From Flavobacteriales bacterium (lineage in GTDB: Bacteria > Bacteroidota > Bacteroidia > DT-38), in contig JABSPR010000323.1 of NCBI GenBank assembly GCA_013214975.1, positions 1 to 17,492 on the forward strand: a stretch of 17,492 bases of DNA, given 5' to 3'. The notes beneath the pieces were generated by a model. The model was not told where the DNA came from and made no database searches. It was given only the letters and a program-made list of their open reading frames with translations. Positions 5,761 to 14,117 of this stretch are shown here, one piece after another. The position numbers were made by a program, and so were the translations under genes. How positions within the stretch are numbered: the stretch's first letter is position 1; every line of letters starts with the position of its first letter.

Positions 5761-7671
5761 ATGAGTCTATTAGGAAATAAAATTGATCTTTTAAATACAA
5801 AAACAATTGGCCTTGTATTCATTGCCATTGTAATAAGCTGTATCACTTTATGGCCTTCACTAGATAACGATTTCACTAATTGGGACGATGCCAAATATGT
5901 TCTCGAAAATGATCTAATAAAGGATCTAACAAGCGAGAATATTTACAAAATGTTCTTCGAAAAAGATCTTAAAGGGAGATCATACGTGCCTTTAACACTA
6001 ATCTCATGGGCCATTGAGTATGATATATGGGGCGAAGACCCTATTCCATTTCATCGTCATAATCTTATTCTTCATTTACTTAATGTCGCACTACTATTCT
6101 TTTTTATATACATACTCTCTGCTAGATTAGAAATTGCCTTTATCACTTCTTTGCTCTTCGGAATACATCCCATGCACGTGGAATCTATTGCTTGGGTCAG
6201 TGAACGTAAGGATGTCCTGTTTACCCTTTTCTACTTCTCTTCTCTATTATGCTATGTTCAATACATTCGAAAAGGCGTTTCCAGCAAACTACTCTATACC
6301 TCATCACTCGTTTTGTTTTTTCTTGGGATAGCCTCAAAATCGGCCGCAGTTCCTCTCACAGGTGCAATCGTCTTAATCGATTTCCTCCTCAATAGAAAGT
6401 TTGATAAAAAACTCATCATCGAAAAAATACCCTTTGTAATTATTTCATTCATTGGTGGCATATCCGCACTTATTGCAGCCCAGTCAACATCAACAATTGC
6501 CAGTGTCGACGCCTTCTCGATTGGACAAAGATTCATGTTTGCCTTTTATGGCATGATAACATACATATACAAAGTATTTGTCCCACTAAACTTAACCGCC
6601 TATTACCCCTACCCTTTTACAACCGATGGTTTTTTACCCATCATTTTTTACCTCGCACCAATTATTGGTATTGCTCTATTATATGTGATTTATCGATCTT
6701 TTAAGCACACAAAAGTTATTGTATTTGGGTTCTTATTTTATCTCTTTAACGTGGTACTCGTTCTGCAGTTTATGCCGGTCGGTCCAAATATAATGTGCGA
6801 ACGATATACTTACGTTTCTTATGTAGGCTTATTCTTCCTTATTGGTCATGGATATACCTATCTAAAAGACAACCCAAAACTTAAAACTCTTATACAGGGA
6901 ATAAATATTGCGTTTGTATTATCAATTATTACCCTATCTGTTCTAACATTTAATCGATGTAAAGAATGGAAAAACTCGGAAACGCTATGGACTTCTATGA
7001 TCGAAATTTATCCGAATGTAGATCACGGATATACCAAGAGAGGTAGTTATTATGGAAAAAGAGGTGATTTTGATAAAGCCTTTAATGATTACAACATTTC
7101 GATTCAATTAAAACCAAACGATCACAAGGTGTTCAATAATATGGGAAATATCTATGGATCTAGAGGAGAGCATGCCAAGGCCTTAGAACATTTTTTTAAA
7201 GCACTAGAAATCGATCCTACTTATAAAGATGCCTACCTAAATATTGCCATCACCTATTCTATTACAAAGCAATACGAAGAGTCATTTAAATACTATGACA
7301 AGGCCATTGAAATGGGATTAAAGAACTTGAAAATTTACACGAACAGAGCTCAAACGTACTACACTTTTAAAAATTACCAAGCAGCAATAGATGATTATAG
7401 TTTAGTTCTTCAAACCCGAAGATTTGATAAAGCATCTTTAATGTATAGAGGACTTTCTTACTATTTCTTGCAGAATTACGATACGGCAATTGCCGATTTT
7501 AATTTACTAATTCAAGTAGACCCTCAAAACTCATTCGCCCATAACAATAGATCTCTTTGCTATAATTATAAAGGGAATTACAAATTAGCCCTTAGTGACG
7601 CGCTTATGGCACAGAAATTAGGGCTTCAGGTAAATGAGAACTACCTTAACGAATTAAAGAACAAGAACTAA
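5761..7671 (+). CDS. TMTC-like GT-C membrane protein with C-terminal TPR domain (putative glycosyltransferase)
   Basis: The 636-residue protein resembles TMTC proteins, which in animals are membrane O-mannosyltransferases with TPR tails. Residues 1-400 hold about ten hydrophobic helices. Family-like marks are NWDDAKYV in the first external loop (40-47; the Asp pair is where GT-C enzymes keep a catalytic acidic residue), GIHPMHVESIAWVSERKDVL (134-153) and CERYTYVSYVG (346-356). From about residue 422 there are about six tetratricopeptide repeats, for example NNMGNIYGSRGEHAKALEHF (459-478) and repeats ending in DPxx. They run to about residue 620 and should lie on the outer face. Bacterial members are common in Bacteroidota, but donor and acceptor are not established to my knowledge. 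The gene follows serS closely and precedes another TPR protein. A glycosyltransferase role is inferred from fold; a non-enzymatic role remains possible. Confidence 0.8.
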   Translation: MSLLGNKIDLLNTKTIGLVFIAIVISCITLWPSLDNDFTNWDDAKYVLENDLIKDLTSENIYKMFFEKDLKGRSYVPLTLISWAIEYDIWGEDPIPFHRHNLILHLLNVALLFFFIYILSARLEIAFITSLLFGIHPMHVESIAWVSERKDVLFTLFYFSSLLCYVQYIRKGVSSKLLYTSSLVLFFLGIASKSAAVPLTGAIVLIDFLLNRKFDKKLIIEKIPFVIISFIGGISALIAAQSTSTIASVDAFSIGQRFMFAFYGMITYIYKVFVPLNLTAYYPYPFTTDGFLPIIFYLAPIIGIALLYVIYRSFKHTKVIVFGFLFYLFNVVLVLQFMPVGPNIMCERYTYVSYVGLFFLIGHGYTYLKDNPKLKTLIQGINIAFVLSIITLSVLTFNRCKEWKNSETLWTSMIEIYPNVDHGYTKRGSYYGKRGDFDKAFNDYNISIQLKPNDHKVFNNMGNIYGSRGEHAKALEHFFKALEIDPTYKDAYLNIAITYSITKQYEESFKYYDKAIEMGLKNLKIYTNRAQTYYTFKNYQAAIDDYSLVLQTRRFDKASLMYRGLSYYFLQNYDTAIADFNLLIQVDPQNSFAHNNRSLCYNYKGNYKLALSDALMAQKLGLQVNENYLNELKNKN

Positions 7672-7732
7672 ATCCAACCAAGAATACAATCGGCATCTTA
7701 TCGTTATTGATTAAGATATCTACAGAAACTGA

Positions 7733-9574
7733 ATGAGCTCATTAAAAATTATATTCTTTTTAACTTGCCTTCTTACCCTGCTCTCGCAATACTCTAATTC
7801 GTGTTTGGCTCAAGGAACTACAGATGCTCAACTAGCTTCTTTCTATTATCAAAATGAAGAATATGATAGAGCACTTCTTTATTATGAAAAATTACATAGA
7901 GAACATCCAACGGAAACAACCTATTTTAAATTCTACCTAAATTCACTTTTAAAAACTAGCCAGCACGACCAAGCTGTAAAGGTTGTTAAGAAACAAATAA
8001 AGCGCCAGCCATCACAAAGTGACTTGGGTGTGGAGTTAGGAAACATCTATTTGGTAAAGAAAAATAATAGCAAGGCAAATCAAGAATTTGAGAAAGCTAT
8101 TGAAAAAGTAACTGCTAATGAACAAAAAATAGTAAAATTGGCCAATGCATTCATCGACATTGGCAAATTAAATTACGCCATCTTAACTTATACCAAAGGG
8201 CGAAAAATGCTACGCGGTCAATATGGTTTTGAGTTCGAACTTGCGAGTTTATATTCTCAAAAAGGAAATTTTCAAATGGTATTTCAAGAGTACTTCCGTG
8301 CCATGGAACTTGACCCAAGAAAGGTTAACAACGTAAAGTCAAAATTAATGGCTCTACTCCGATCAGATTCAAATAAAAGTGCTAGTGAATTGTTAAGAGT
8401 AGAGTTGTTGAAAAAAGTTCAGAAAAACCCACAGAATAGGCCATATAATGAGATCCTAATATGGTATTTCACACAAGATAAAAAATTCAATACCGCCTTT
8501 ATTCATGCAAAAGCATACGACAAAAGAACAGATGCACCTGGTCGTCGCGTTTACAATCTTGCTCAAACGTGCTTGGCAAATCAAGATTATCAAACTGCAA
8601 TTGCATGCTATAATTACCTTATAGAAAAAGGGCCAAAGTGTCATTACAGCAATCAAGCGAAAACAGGTATTGTAAAAGTGATGGAACTTCAACTTACTTC
8701 TTCTATAAATTATTCGAAAGAGGATTTAATAGTTGTGGAACGAGAATATATCAAAGTATTGGAAGATTTAAAAGGAACTCCCAGCGAATATGAACTCCTT
8801 CAAGGGCTAGCGCATTTACAAGCCTTTTACTTGGATAAAAAAGCAGATGCCGTTGTTCTTCTCAAAGACATAATGTCAAGACCAAATGTAAATTCTTCAA
8901 TAAAAGATAAATGCAAATTAGAACTGGGCGACATCTACGTTCTTCAAGGGAAAGTATGGGATGCGTCATTAAATTTCATGCAAGTGCAAAAGAAATACAA
9001 GCATGATATAATAGGACATGAAGCGCGATATCGAATTGCTAAAGTTGCGTATTACACAGGTGACTTTGGCTGGGCACAGAACCAACTTGACGTACTTAAG
9101 GCCTCAACTTCGAAATTAATTGCGAATGACGCCTTAACGCTTTCTATGCTAATTAAAGACAATGTGGGATTCGACTCTCTTTACACCCCTCTCAAAATGT
9201 TCTCCAGGTCGGAGCTTCTACTAGTACAGCATAAATTTGATGAAGCACAGGCCTGCCTTGATTCAATCGAAACTATTTTTGAGCATCACCTTATATTAGA
9301 CAATGTTTACTTCCAAAAACATTCTATCTATGTTAAAAAAGGCTTGATCAACGAGGCAATTGCACAACTTGAAAAGCTCATTTCCTATTTCCCATATAGT
9401 ATTCTGGTAGACGACGCGATCTTCGCACAAGCAAATCTTTTCGAGAATCATCTAAAAAACACAGACAAAGCGCAAGAGCTTTATAAAAATATTATGATAA
9501 ACCATACTGGTAGTTTATATGCAATAGAAGCTAGAAAAAGATTTAGAAATTTAAGAGGTGATAATATTAATTGA
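7733..9574 (+). CDS. Secreted TPR-repeat protein
   Basis: This 613-residue protein has an N-terminal signal peptide (hydrophobic stretch about 4-20, likely cut after the Ala of CLAQG near residue 26). The Cys24 context SNSC is a poor lipobox, so a soluble periplasmic form is more likely than a lipoprotein. The rest is a long helical solenoid of TPR-like units, for example FYYQNEEYDRALLYYEKL (37-54). Its C-terminal part resembles outer-membrane-associated TPR proteins of the BamD/YbgF type in pattern (AIFAQANLFEN and similar, about 550-600). No enzyme motif is visible. The gene ends three bases before rsmA, so the two are co-transcribed. Its place after the TMTC-like gene suggests shared envelope work, but no specific function can be given. 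Confidence 0.82.
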   Translation: MSSLKIIFFLTCLLTLLSQYSNSCLAQGTTDAQLASFYYQNEEYDRALLYYEKLHREHPTETTYFKFYLNSLLKTSQHDQAVKVVKKQIKRQPSQSDLGVELGNIYLVKKNNSKANQEFEKAIEKVTANEQKIVKLANAFIDIGKLNYAILTYTKGRKMLRGQYGFEFELASLYSQKGNFQMVFQEYFRAMELDPRKVNNVKSKLMALLRSDSNKSASELLRVELLKKVQKNPQNRPYNEILIWYFTQDKKFNTAFIHAKAYDKRTDAPGRRVYNLAQTCLANQDYQTAIACYNYLIEKGPKCHYSNQAKTGIVKVMELQLTSSINYSKEDLIVVEREYIKVLEDLKGTPSEYELLQGLAHLQAFYLDKKADAVVLLKDIMSRPNVNSSIKDKCKLELGDIYVLQGKVWDASLNFMQVQKKYKHDIIGHEARYRIAKVAYYTGDFGWAQNQLDVLKASTSKLIANDALTLSMLIKDNVGFDSLYTPLKMFSRSELLLVQHKFDEAQACLDSIETIFEHHLILDNVYFQKHSIYVKKGLINEAIAQLEKLISYFPYSILVDDAIFAQANLFENHLKNTDKAQELYKNIMINHTGSLYAIEARKRFRNLRGDNIN

Positions 9575-9577
9575 TCC

Positions 9578-10348
9578 ATGAAACAAGTTAAAGCAAAGAA
9601 ACATCTAGGTCAGCATTTTTTAAAAAGTGACGATATTGCTTTTAAAACTGCTGGAAGTTTAAACCCAACTGAACCATTCAACGTTCTTGAAATTGGACCT
9701 GGTATGGGAATGCTCACGTCAAAACTCGCTTTACTTCCAAACATCAACCTAAAAGCTGTAGAGATAGATAAGGAATCTGTTGAGTTCCTTAGAAATGGCG
9801 AATTAATATCCAATGATAATATTATTGAAGAAGATTTTCTGAAATTAGATATTGCCTCACTTTTTGATAAACCTTATTCAATCATAGGTAACTTTCCATA
9901 TAATATATCCACTCAAATAATTTTCAAGGCTATAGAAAACCGTGACAAGGTTATTCAATTGGTTGGCATGTTTCAAAAGGAAGTTGGGCAAAGAATTGCG
10001 AGCAAACCAAAAGGTAAAATTTACGGCATAACGAGTGTATTAACCCAGGCCTATTTTGATACAGAGTTGCTTTTCGAAATCTCTCCAGACATGTTCGATC
10101 CCCCACCCAAAGTAACATCAGTGGTTATTAAACTCGTAAGACATCAAAGACCATTAAACTGCGATGAGAAACGCTTTTTTCAAATAGTAAAAGCCGGTTT
10201 CAATCAACGACGAAAAAAACTAAGCAACTCTCTATCAGCCTTTATCACTACTCGAGAACAGAAGTCACATCCTTTCTTCCATAAAAGAGCGGAAGAACTG
10301 AGCGTCGAGGATTTTTCAGAGTTAACGCAATTATTGTCTCCGGCATAG
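9578..10348 (+). CDS. rsmA: 16S rRNA dimethyladenosine transferase (RsmA/KsgA)
   Basis: The enzyme dimethylates the two adjacent adenosines in the 3'-terminal hairpin of 16S rRNA (A1518/A1519 in E. coli numbering) during late small-subunit maturation, using S-adenosylmethionine. The 256-residue sequence has LGQHFL (10-15), motif I EIGPGMG (38-44), the acidic ribose-binding region AVEID (60-64), the catalytic NFPYNIST (105-112) and the basic C-terminal FNQRRKKLSNSL (208-219). All key elements are intact and the length is normal. It starts three bases after the upstream TPR gene. Loss of this enzyme is known to give kasugamycin resistance in other bacteria. Confidence 0.97.
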   Translation: MKQVKAKKHLGQHFLKSDDIAFKTAGSLNPTEPFNVLEIGPGMGMLTSKLALLPNINLKAVEIDKESVEFLRNGELISNDNIIEEDFLKLDIASLFDKPYSIIGNFPYNISTQIIFKAIENRDKVIQLVGMFQKEVGQRIASKPKGKIYGITSVLTQAYFDTELLFEISPDMFDPPPKVTSVVIKLVRHQRPLNCDEKRFFQIVKAGFNQRRKKLSNSLSAFITTREQKSHPFFHKRAEELSVEDFSELTQLLSPA

Positions 10349-10367
10349 TAGTAGGGCAAAGATTTGT

Positions 10368-10375
10368 TAACTTTG
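10368..10375 (+). promoter_or_regulatory. -7 element of a probable mgtE promoter
   Basis: TAACTTTG is a perfect TAnnTTTG match located 20 bases after the rsmA stop and 22 before the mgtE ATG. No clear TTG is found 19-21 bases upstream (10343-10348 reads GCATAG), so only half of the bipartite signal is present. Confidence 0.4.
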
Positions 10376-10397
10376 CAGCTTCTCTGAACCTTGAGTT

Positions 10398-11750
10398 ATG
10401 CAGTTCGAATTAACAAAAGAATTCCTTAAAAATTTACGAAAGCAGATTTCTGCACAAGATACTACTGCTATATCTACCCAACTTAACGAACTCCATGCAG
10501 CGGACATCGCTGAGATAATGGATGAATTGGAAACAGACGAAATCAAATACCTTTTCACATTATTTGATGGCGAAACCAAAGGTGAAATATTTGTTGAACT
10601 TGAGGAAGAAACACTTGAAGAATTTGTTGATGCGTTAGATTCCGAAGAACTTGCCACTCAGTTTATTGAAAATATCGAATCAGATGATGCGGCTAGCGTT
10701 ATTGCAGAACTTGATGACAAGAAAAGAGAGGAAGTAATTGCGAGACTCGAAGATGTTGATCAGGCAAGCGACATCGTTGATCTTCTTACTTACGAAGAAG
10801 ATACAGCGGGTAGTTTAATGGCGAAGGAAGTCCTTACTGCCAATATCAATTGGACAGTTTCTAAATGCGTTCGTGAAATCCGAAGGCAATCGGAGAGCAT
10901 GAAGAATATGTATATCGTTTACGTCGTAGATGATAACCATAGGCTTATCGGGATAATATCATTAAAAGGCCTTGTTATTAACTCACCTAAAGAACTAATT
11001 ACAAACCTGATTAACAAAGATGTTATTTCTATTCGTACAAAATCTCCACTAGAAGATGTAGAAAACGCAATGGAAAAATACGATCTAGTAGCATTACCTG
11101 TAGTTGACGAATTAGGCAGATTGGTGGGTAGAATTACTATTGACGACGTTGTCGACATGATAAAGGAAGATGCTGAAAAAACATTTCAGATCGCCTCTGG
11201 TATCTCCGAAAATATTGAAGCTACGGATAGCATCTGGCTATTAACACGTGCAAGATTACCTTGGCTTCTGATAGGCCTTATGGGTGGTATTGCTGGTGCC
11301 CGTATTATTGGACTTTATGAAGAGGAGATACAAATTCATCCTGAAATGGCTTTTTTTATTCCCCTAATTGCAGCTATGGGAGGTAACGTTGGCGTTCAGT
11401 CTTCGGCCATTATTGTTCAAGGATTAGCCAACAATAGCCTAGGTATTCAAGGAACATTTAGCAGGCTTTTTAAAGAATTTTCACTTGGAATTACTAACGG
11501 AATTATTTGTGCGATACTAATTTTCACTTACAATTATGTATTTAGTGATTCAATAGAATTAGCTATTACTGTAAGTACAGCCCTATTCTGTGTAGTGATT
11601 TTTGCTGCTGTTTTTGGCACTTGGATTCCACTAATATTAGACAAATACAAGATTGACCCAGCACTTGCAACAGGCCCTTTTATCACTACTGCGAATGATG
11701 TATTAAGCATCTTTCTGTATTTCTATATTGGTCAATTAATGTACTCTTAA
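10398..11750 (+). CDS. mgtE: MgtE-family magnesium transporter
   Basis: MgtE is a homodimeric, Mg2+-gated magnesium channel of the inner membrane. The 450-residue protein shows all three parts. An acidic helical MgtE_N domain (about 25-130) has repeated LDxxx/LEDV units and TYEEDTAGSLM at its end (131-141). Two CBS domains (about 140-258) include YVVDDNHRLIG and LPVVDELGRLVGRITIDD. The five-helix pore domain (about 285-448) carries GGNVGVQSS (328-336) and LATGPFITTANDVL (423-436). Asp434 corresponds to the pore Mg2+-binding Asp of the Thermus thermophilus protein. Cytosolic Mg2+ bound between the MgtE_N and CBS domains closes the channel. It probably has its own promoter and is co-transcribed with the dehydrogenase 10 bases downstream. 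Confidence 0.96.
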   Translation: MQFELTKEFLKNLRKQISAQDTTAISTQLNELHAADIAEIMDELETDEIKYLFTLFDGETKGEIFVELEEETLEEFVDALDSEELATQFIENIESDDAASVIAELDDKKREEVIARLEDVDQASDIVDLLTYEEDTAGSLMAKEVLTANINWTVSKCVREIRRQSESMKNMYIVYVVDDNHRLIGIISLKGLVINSPKELITNLINKDVISIRTKSPLEDVENAMEKYDLVALPVVDELGRLVGRITIDDVVDMIKEDAEKTFQIASGISENIEATDSIWLLTRARLPWLLIGLMGGIAGARIIGLYEEEIQIHPEMAFFIPLIAAMGGNVGVQSSAIIVQGLANNSLGIQGTFSRLFKEFSLGITNGIICAILIFTYNYVFSDSIELAITVSTALFCVVIFAAVFGTWIPLILDKYKIDPALATGPFITTANDVLSIFLYFYIGQLMYS

Positions 11751-11760
11751 AACTCTTTTT

Positions 11761-12714
11761 TTGAAAGTCTTAATTGTAGATAGTATCCATACAGCTTTTC
11801 AAGATCTAATGCAAGAAGCAGGGTTTACATGTGACGATAAATCACATTTATCCAAAGAAGAAATCATCAAAATTATTCCTGAATACGATGGTCTAATAAT
11901 TAGAAGTAAACTAAAACTAACTTTCGATATTTTATCTGATACAGATCACCTTAAGTTTATTTGCAGAGCTGGTTCGGGGATGGAAAACATTGATGTTGAC
12001 TTTGCCGAAGCAAAAGGGATTAGATGCTTTAGTGCTCCTGAAGGGAATAAAGATGCTGTGGGAGAACATTGTATTGGCCTTCTTTTAACACTTTTCAATA
12101 ATATATTAAGAGCGGATGCGGAAGTGAGAAATGCCATCTGGAAGAGGGTAGAAAATAGAGGTATAGAAATAGGTGGAAAAACTATTGGCATTATTGGTTA
12201 CGGAAATGCTGGAAGTGCATTGGCTAAGAAATTATCGGGATTCGATTGTAAAATACTAGCTCACGACAAATACAAATCTAGATTCTCAAATGATTATGTA
12301 ACAGAATCTAGTTTGGAAGAATTATTTGCGGAATGCGATATCGTAAGTTTCCATCTCCCACTTACAGAAGAAACGCATCATTATGCGGATGATACATTCT
12401 TCTCTCAGTTTATAAAACCTATATACCTTATTAATGCATCTCGAGGTTATAATGTAAAAACTTCCGATCTCGTATTAAACTTAAAATCAGGGAGAATTCT
12501 CGGTGCTTGCCTTGATGTGCTAGAATTAGAAAGCACCTCTTTCGAAAAATTAACTAGCGAGGATATGGGAGATGATTTTAACTATTTAAAAAATGCATCT
12601 AACGTTGTATTATCACCTCACGTGGCTGGCTGGACACATGAATCTCATCGAAAACTATCGGAGATACTTGCGCAAAAGGTGCTAAAAGAATTTTCAGCAT
12701 TAGAAGAGTATTAA
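11761..12714 (+). CDS. D-isomer 2-hydroxyacid dehydrogenase (phosphoglycerate dehydrogenase-like)
   Basis: This 317-residue NAD-dependent oxidoreductase has the usual two-domain fold. It contains the substrate loop RAGSGMENID (69-78), PEGNKDAVGEHCIGLLL (93-109), the nucleotide-binding GYGNAG (146-151), catalytic Arg228 in NASRG, Glu257 in LDVLELES and His287 in LSPHVAGW. There is no C-terminal ACT domain, unlike classical SerA. The proline usually following the catalytic Glu is also missing, so a serine-biosynthetic role is possible but unproven. Similar proteins sit next to mgtE in Flavobacteria as I recall them. Translation starts at TTG 11761: an in-frame stop lies at 11737-11739 with no ATG between, and KVLIVDS follows at once as the first strand. 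Its stop overlaps the stop of the convergent EamA gene. Confidence 0.87.
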   Translation: MKVLIVDSIHTAFQDLMQEAGFTCDDKSHLSKEEIIKIIPEYDGLIIRSKLKLTFDILSDTDHLKFICRAGSGMENIDVDFAEAKGIRCFSAPEGNKDAVGEHCIGLLLTLFNNILRADAEVRNAIWKRVENRGIEIGGKTIGIIGYGNAGSALAKKLSGFDCKILAHDKYKSRFSNDYVTESSLEELFAECDIVSFHLPLTEETHHYADDTFFSQFIKPIYLINASRGYNVKTSDLVLNLKSGRILGACLDVLELESTSFEKLTSEDMGDDFNYLKNASNVVLSPHVAGWTHESHRKLSEILAQKVLKEFSALEEY

Positions 12715-13616
12715 TCGGTCTTCGCGCTTTCTTTCTTCTTTGTACTTATTGTATAAACCCCTAAGAAAACTACCCCGGTTCCCACAAATTGTATAGTGTT
12801 TATTGACTCTCCATCTAATACACCCCAAAAAATAGCTACCAGAGGGATCATATATGTAACACTCGCAGCAAATATTGCAGACGTTTTTTTAATCAACATA
12901 TAATATAGAATTACCGCTATTACCGTTCCTAAAATGGAGAGAGCAACTATATATGCAAGCGCACGATTAGCGCCAGGGTTATTAATCGTCACCTCGACAA
13001 AGTCGGTAGTAAAAATAAAACCAATAATAAAAGGCCCGATCATAACCATCCCTAACGACATAATCGCCATCGATCCAACTTCTGCTAACTTATACTTGGT
13101 GGTATTAATGCTTATAGCATAACATATCGTTGCGGCGATAATATATAAAGTGTACGACAATTGAGAATCTGCCACGCCAAAACCATTAGAACCAATAATT
13201 AAACAAGCACCAATAAAGCCAATCAAGACACCTATAAGTTGATTTTCAGGGACTTTAATCTTGAAAATATAGCCTATTAGAATAGTAAAAAAAGGAACCA
13301 ATGCATTAAGCATTCCAGTTAAAGAGCTAGATAATTGTGTTTGAGCCTTTGTAAAAAGGAAGGAAGGAATTAAGTTTCCAAGTACCGCTACTAAAAGGAT
13401 AAAGGACCAATTACCTCTATTCAAACTTTTCAAATTTTGAAAGAAAAACGGCAGTAAACACAAACTTGATATACCGATCCGTAAGGCAGCAACCTGCTCG
13501 AAAGAATAAACTTCTAGTCCCCTTTTCATTAGAATAAAAGAACTACCCCAAATAAAGGATAAGAAAATGAGGAGTACCCACTGCCAAGATTTCTTTTCTA
13601 GATCAATCAAACTCAT
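12711..13616 (-). CDS. EamA-family (DMT superfamily) transporter
   Basis: The 301-residue integral membrane protein has ten hydrophobic helices in two repeated EamA halves (about 13-145 and 155-292). The first half opens with FIWGSSFILMKRGL (21-34), and SSSLTGMLNALVPFFT (96-111) and ASVTYMIPLVAIFWG (251-265) are the typical helix-4 and helix-9 segments. DMT transporters of this class export amino acids, nucleosides or other metabolites; the substrate cannot be read here. I chose the ATG at 13616-13614 because it gives the usual short N-terminus. An upstream in-frame ATG at 13664 would add 16 untypical residues. The 3' end overlaps the convergent dehydrogenase gene: both stop codons lie in TTAA at 12711-12714. 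The C-terminal tail is Lys-rich. Confidence 0.93.
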   Translation of the reverse strand: MSLIDLEKKSWQWVLLIFLSFIWGSSFILMKRGLEVYSFEQVAALRIGISSLCLLPFFFQNLKSLNRGNWSFILLVAVLGNLIPSFLFTKAQTQLSSSLTGMLNALVPFFTILIGYIFKIKVPENQLIGVLIGFIGACLIIGSNGFGVADSQLSYTLYIIAATICYAISINTTKYKLAEVGSMAIMSLGMVMIGPFIIGFIFTTDFVEVTINNPGANRALAYIVALSILGTVIAVILYYMLIKKTSAIFAASVTYMIPLVAIFWGVLDGESINTIQFVGTGVVFLGVYTISTKKKESAKTD

Positions 13617-13621
13617 ACTTT

Positions 13622-13654
13622 CAAAAGTATAAAAGCTCCCTCCATAATTAGCAA
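13622..13654 (-). promoter_or_regulatory. Possible promoter of the EamA transporter gene
   Basis: On the minus strand, TTG (13654-13652) precedes a perfect TACTTTTG (13629-13622) by 22 bases, slightly longer than the usual 19-21. The -7 element ends five bases before the chosen ATG, so the message would be leaderless or nearly so. Confidence 0.28.
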
Positions 13655-13720
13655 TCCTTAGCAATGAATAACTAAATTTAACTTATGGCTCTATATTTCA
13701 GAATATAATATGATCTAGCT

Positions 13721-14116
13721 ATGAATCAATCTAAAGAAACAGACAAGTTTATTATAGCACTAATAGAAGATGATTTGGTTCGAATTGACGTCAAACCGAA
13801 TACCGTTGTTGAGAAAAAGGATATAGAAGAAAATTACATTATCTATAATGAATTTCTGAACGGTAGACCGGCACTTTTCTTAGTCGTATTTGGAGAAGGT
13901 GTAACCGCAAGTGATGAAGCAAGACTTGAATTAGCTAATTTCAAAAGAGATAAGATTAAAATAGCTGAAGCGGGGGTTGTGCCGTCATTGGTAACTAGGA
14001 TTATGGCTCAATTTTTTATGGCTTTTTTTAAACCACCTCGACCAATTAAAATGTTTACCGATGAAGAAGCTGCCTTAAAATGGCTGTTGCAATATAGGGA
14101 CGGGAATAAAAAATAA
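13721..14116 (+). CDS. Small SpoIIAA/STAS-like protein of unknown function
   Basis: The 131-residue cytoplasmic protein has no signal peptide or catalytic motif that I recognise. The strand-helix pattern is an N-terminal beta segment (FIIALIEDDLVRIDV, 10-24), then RPALFLVVFGEG (49-60) and a helical part ending in PRPIKMFTDEEAALKWL (106-122). It resembles the SpoIIAA-like or STAS-related fold in which the last helix begins at a FxDxxxALxWL-type segment. A hydrophobic stretch, VTRIMAQFFMAFFKPP (91-106), is conserved-looking in Bacteroidota proteins of this type as I recall them. It stands alone, transcribed towards aspartate kinase with a one-base gap between stop codons, and diverges from the EamA gene. 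A weak -7-like TATATTTC lies at 13692-13699. The function is unknown. Confidence 0.7.
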   Translation: MNQSKETDKFIIALIEDDLVRIDVKPNTVVEKKDIEENYIIYNEFLNGRPALFLVVFGEGVTASDEARLELANFKRDKIKIAEAGVVPSLVTRIMAQFFMAFFKPPRPIKMFTDEEAALKWLLQYRDGNKK

Positions 14117-14117
14117 T

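Noticed and set aside
10367..10657. 96-codon minus-strand frame rich in serine
   Set aside because: Serine runs arise from reading the acidic, Glu/Asp-rich MgtE N-terminal codons backwards. The MgtE frame is unambiguous.
13617..13664. Extended N-terminus of the EamA transporter from ATG 13664
   Set aside because: The 16 extra residues do not resemble a DMT N-terminus, and the -7-like TACTTTTG lies inside this stretch, so translation from 13616 is more likely.
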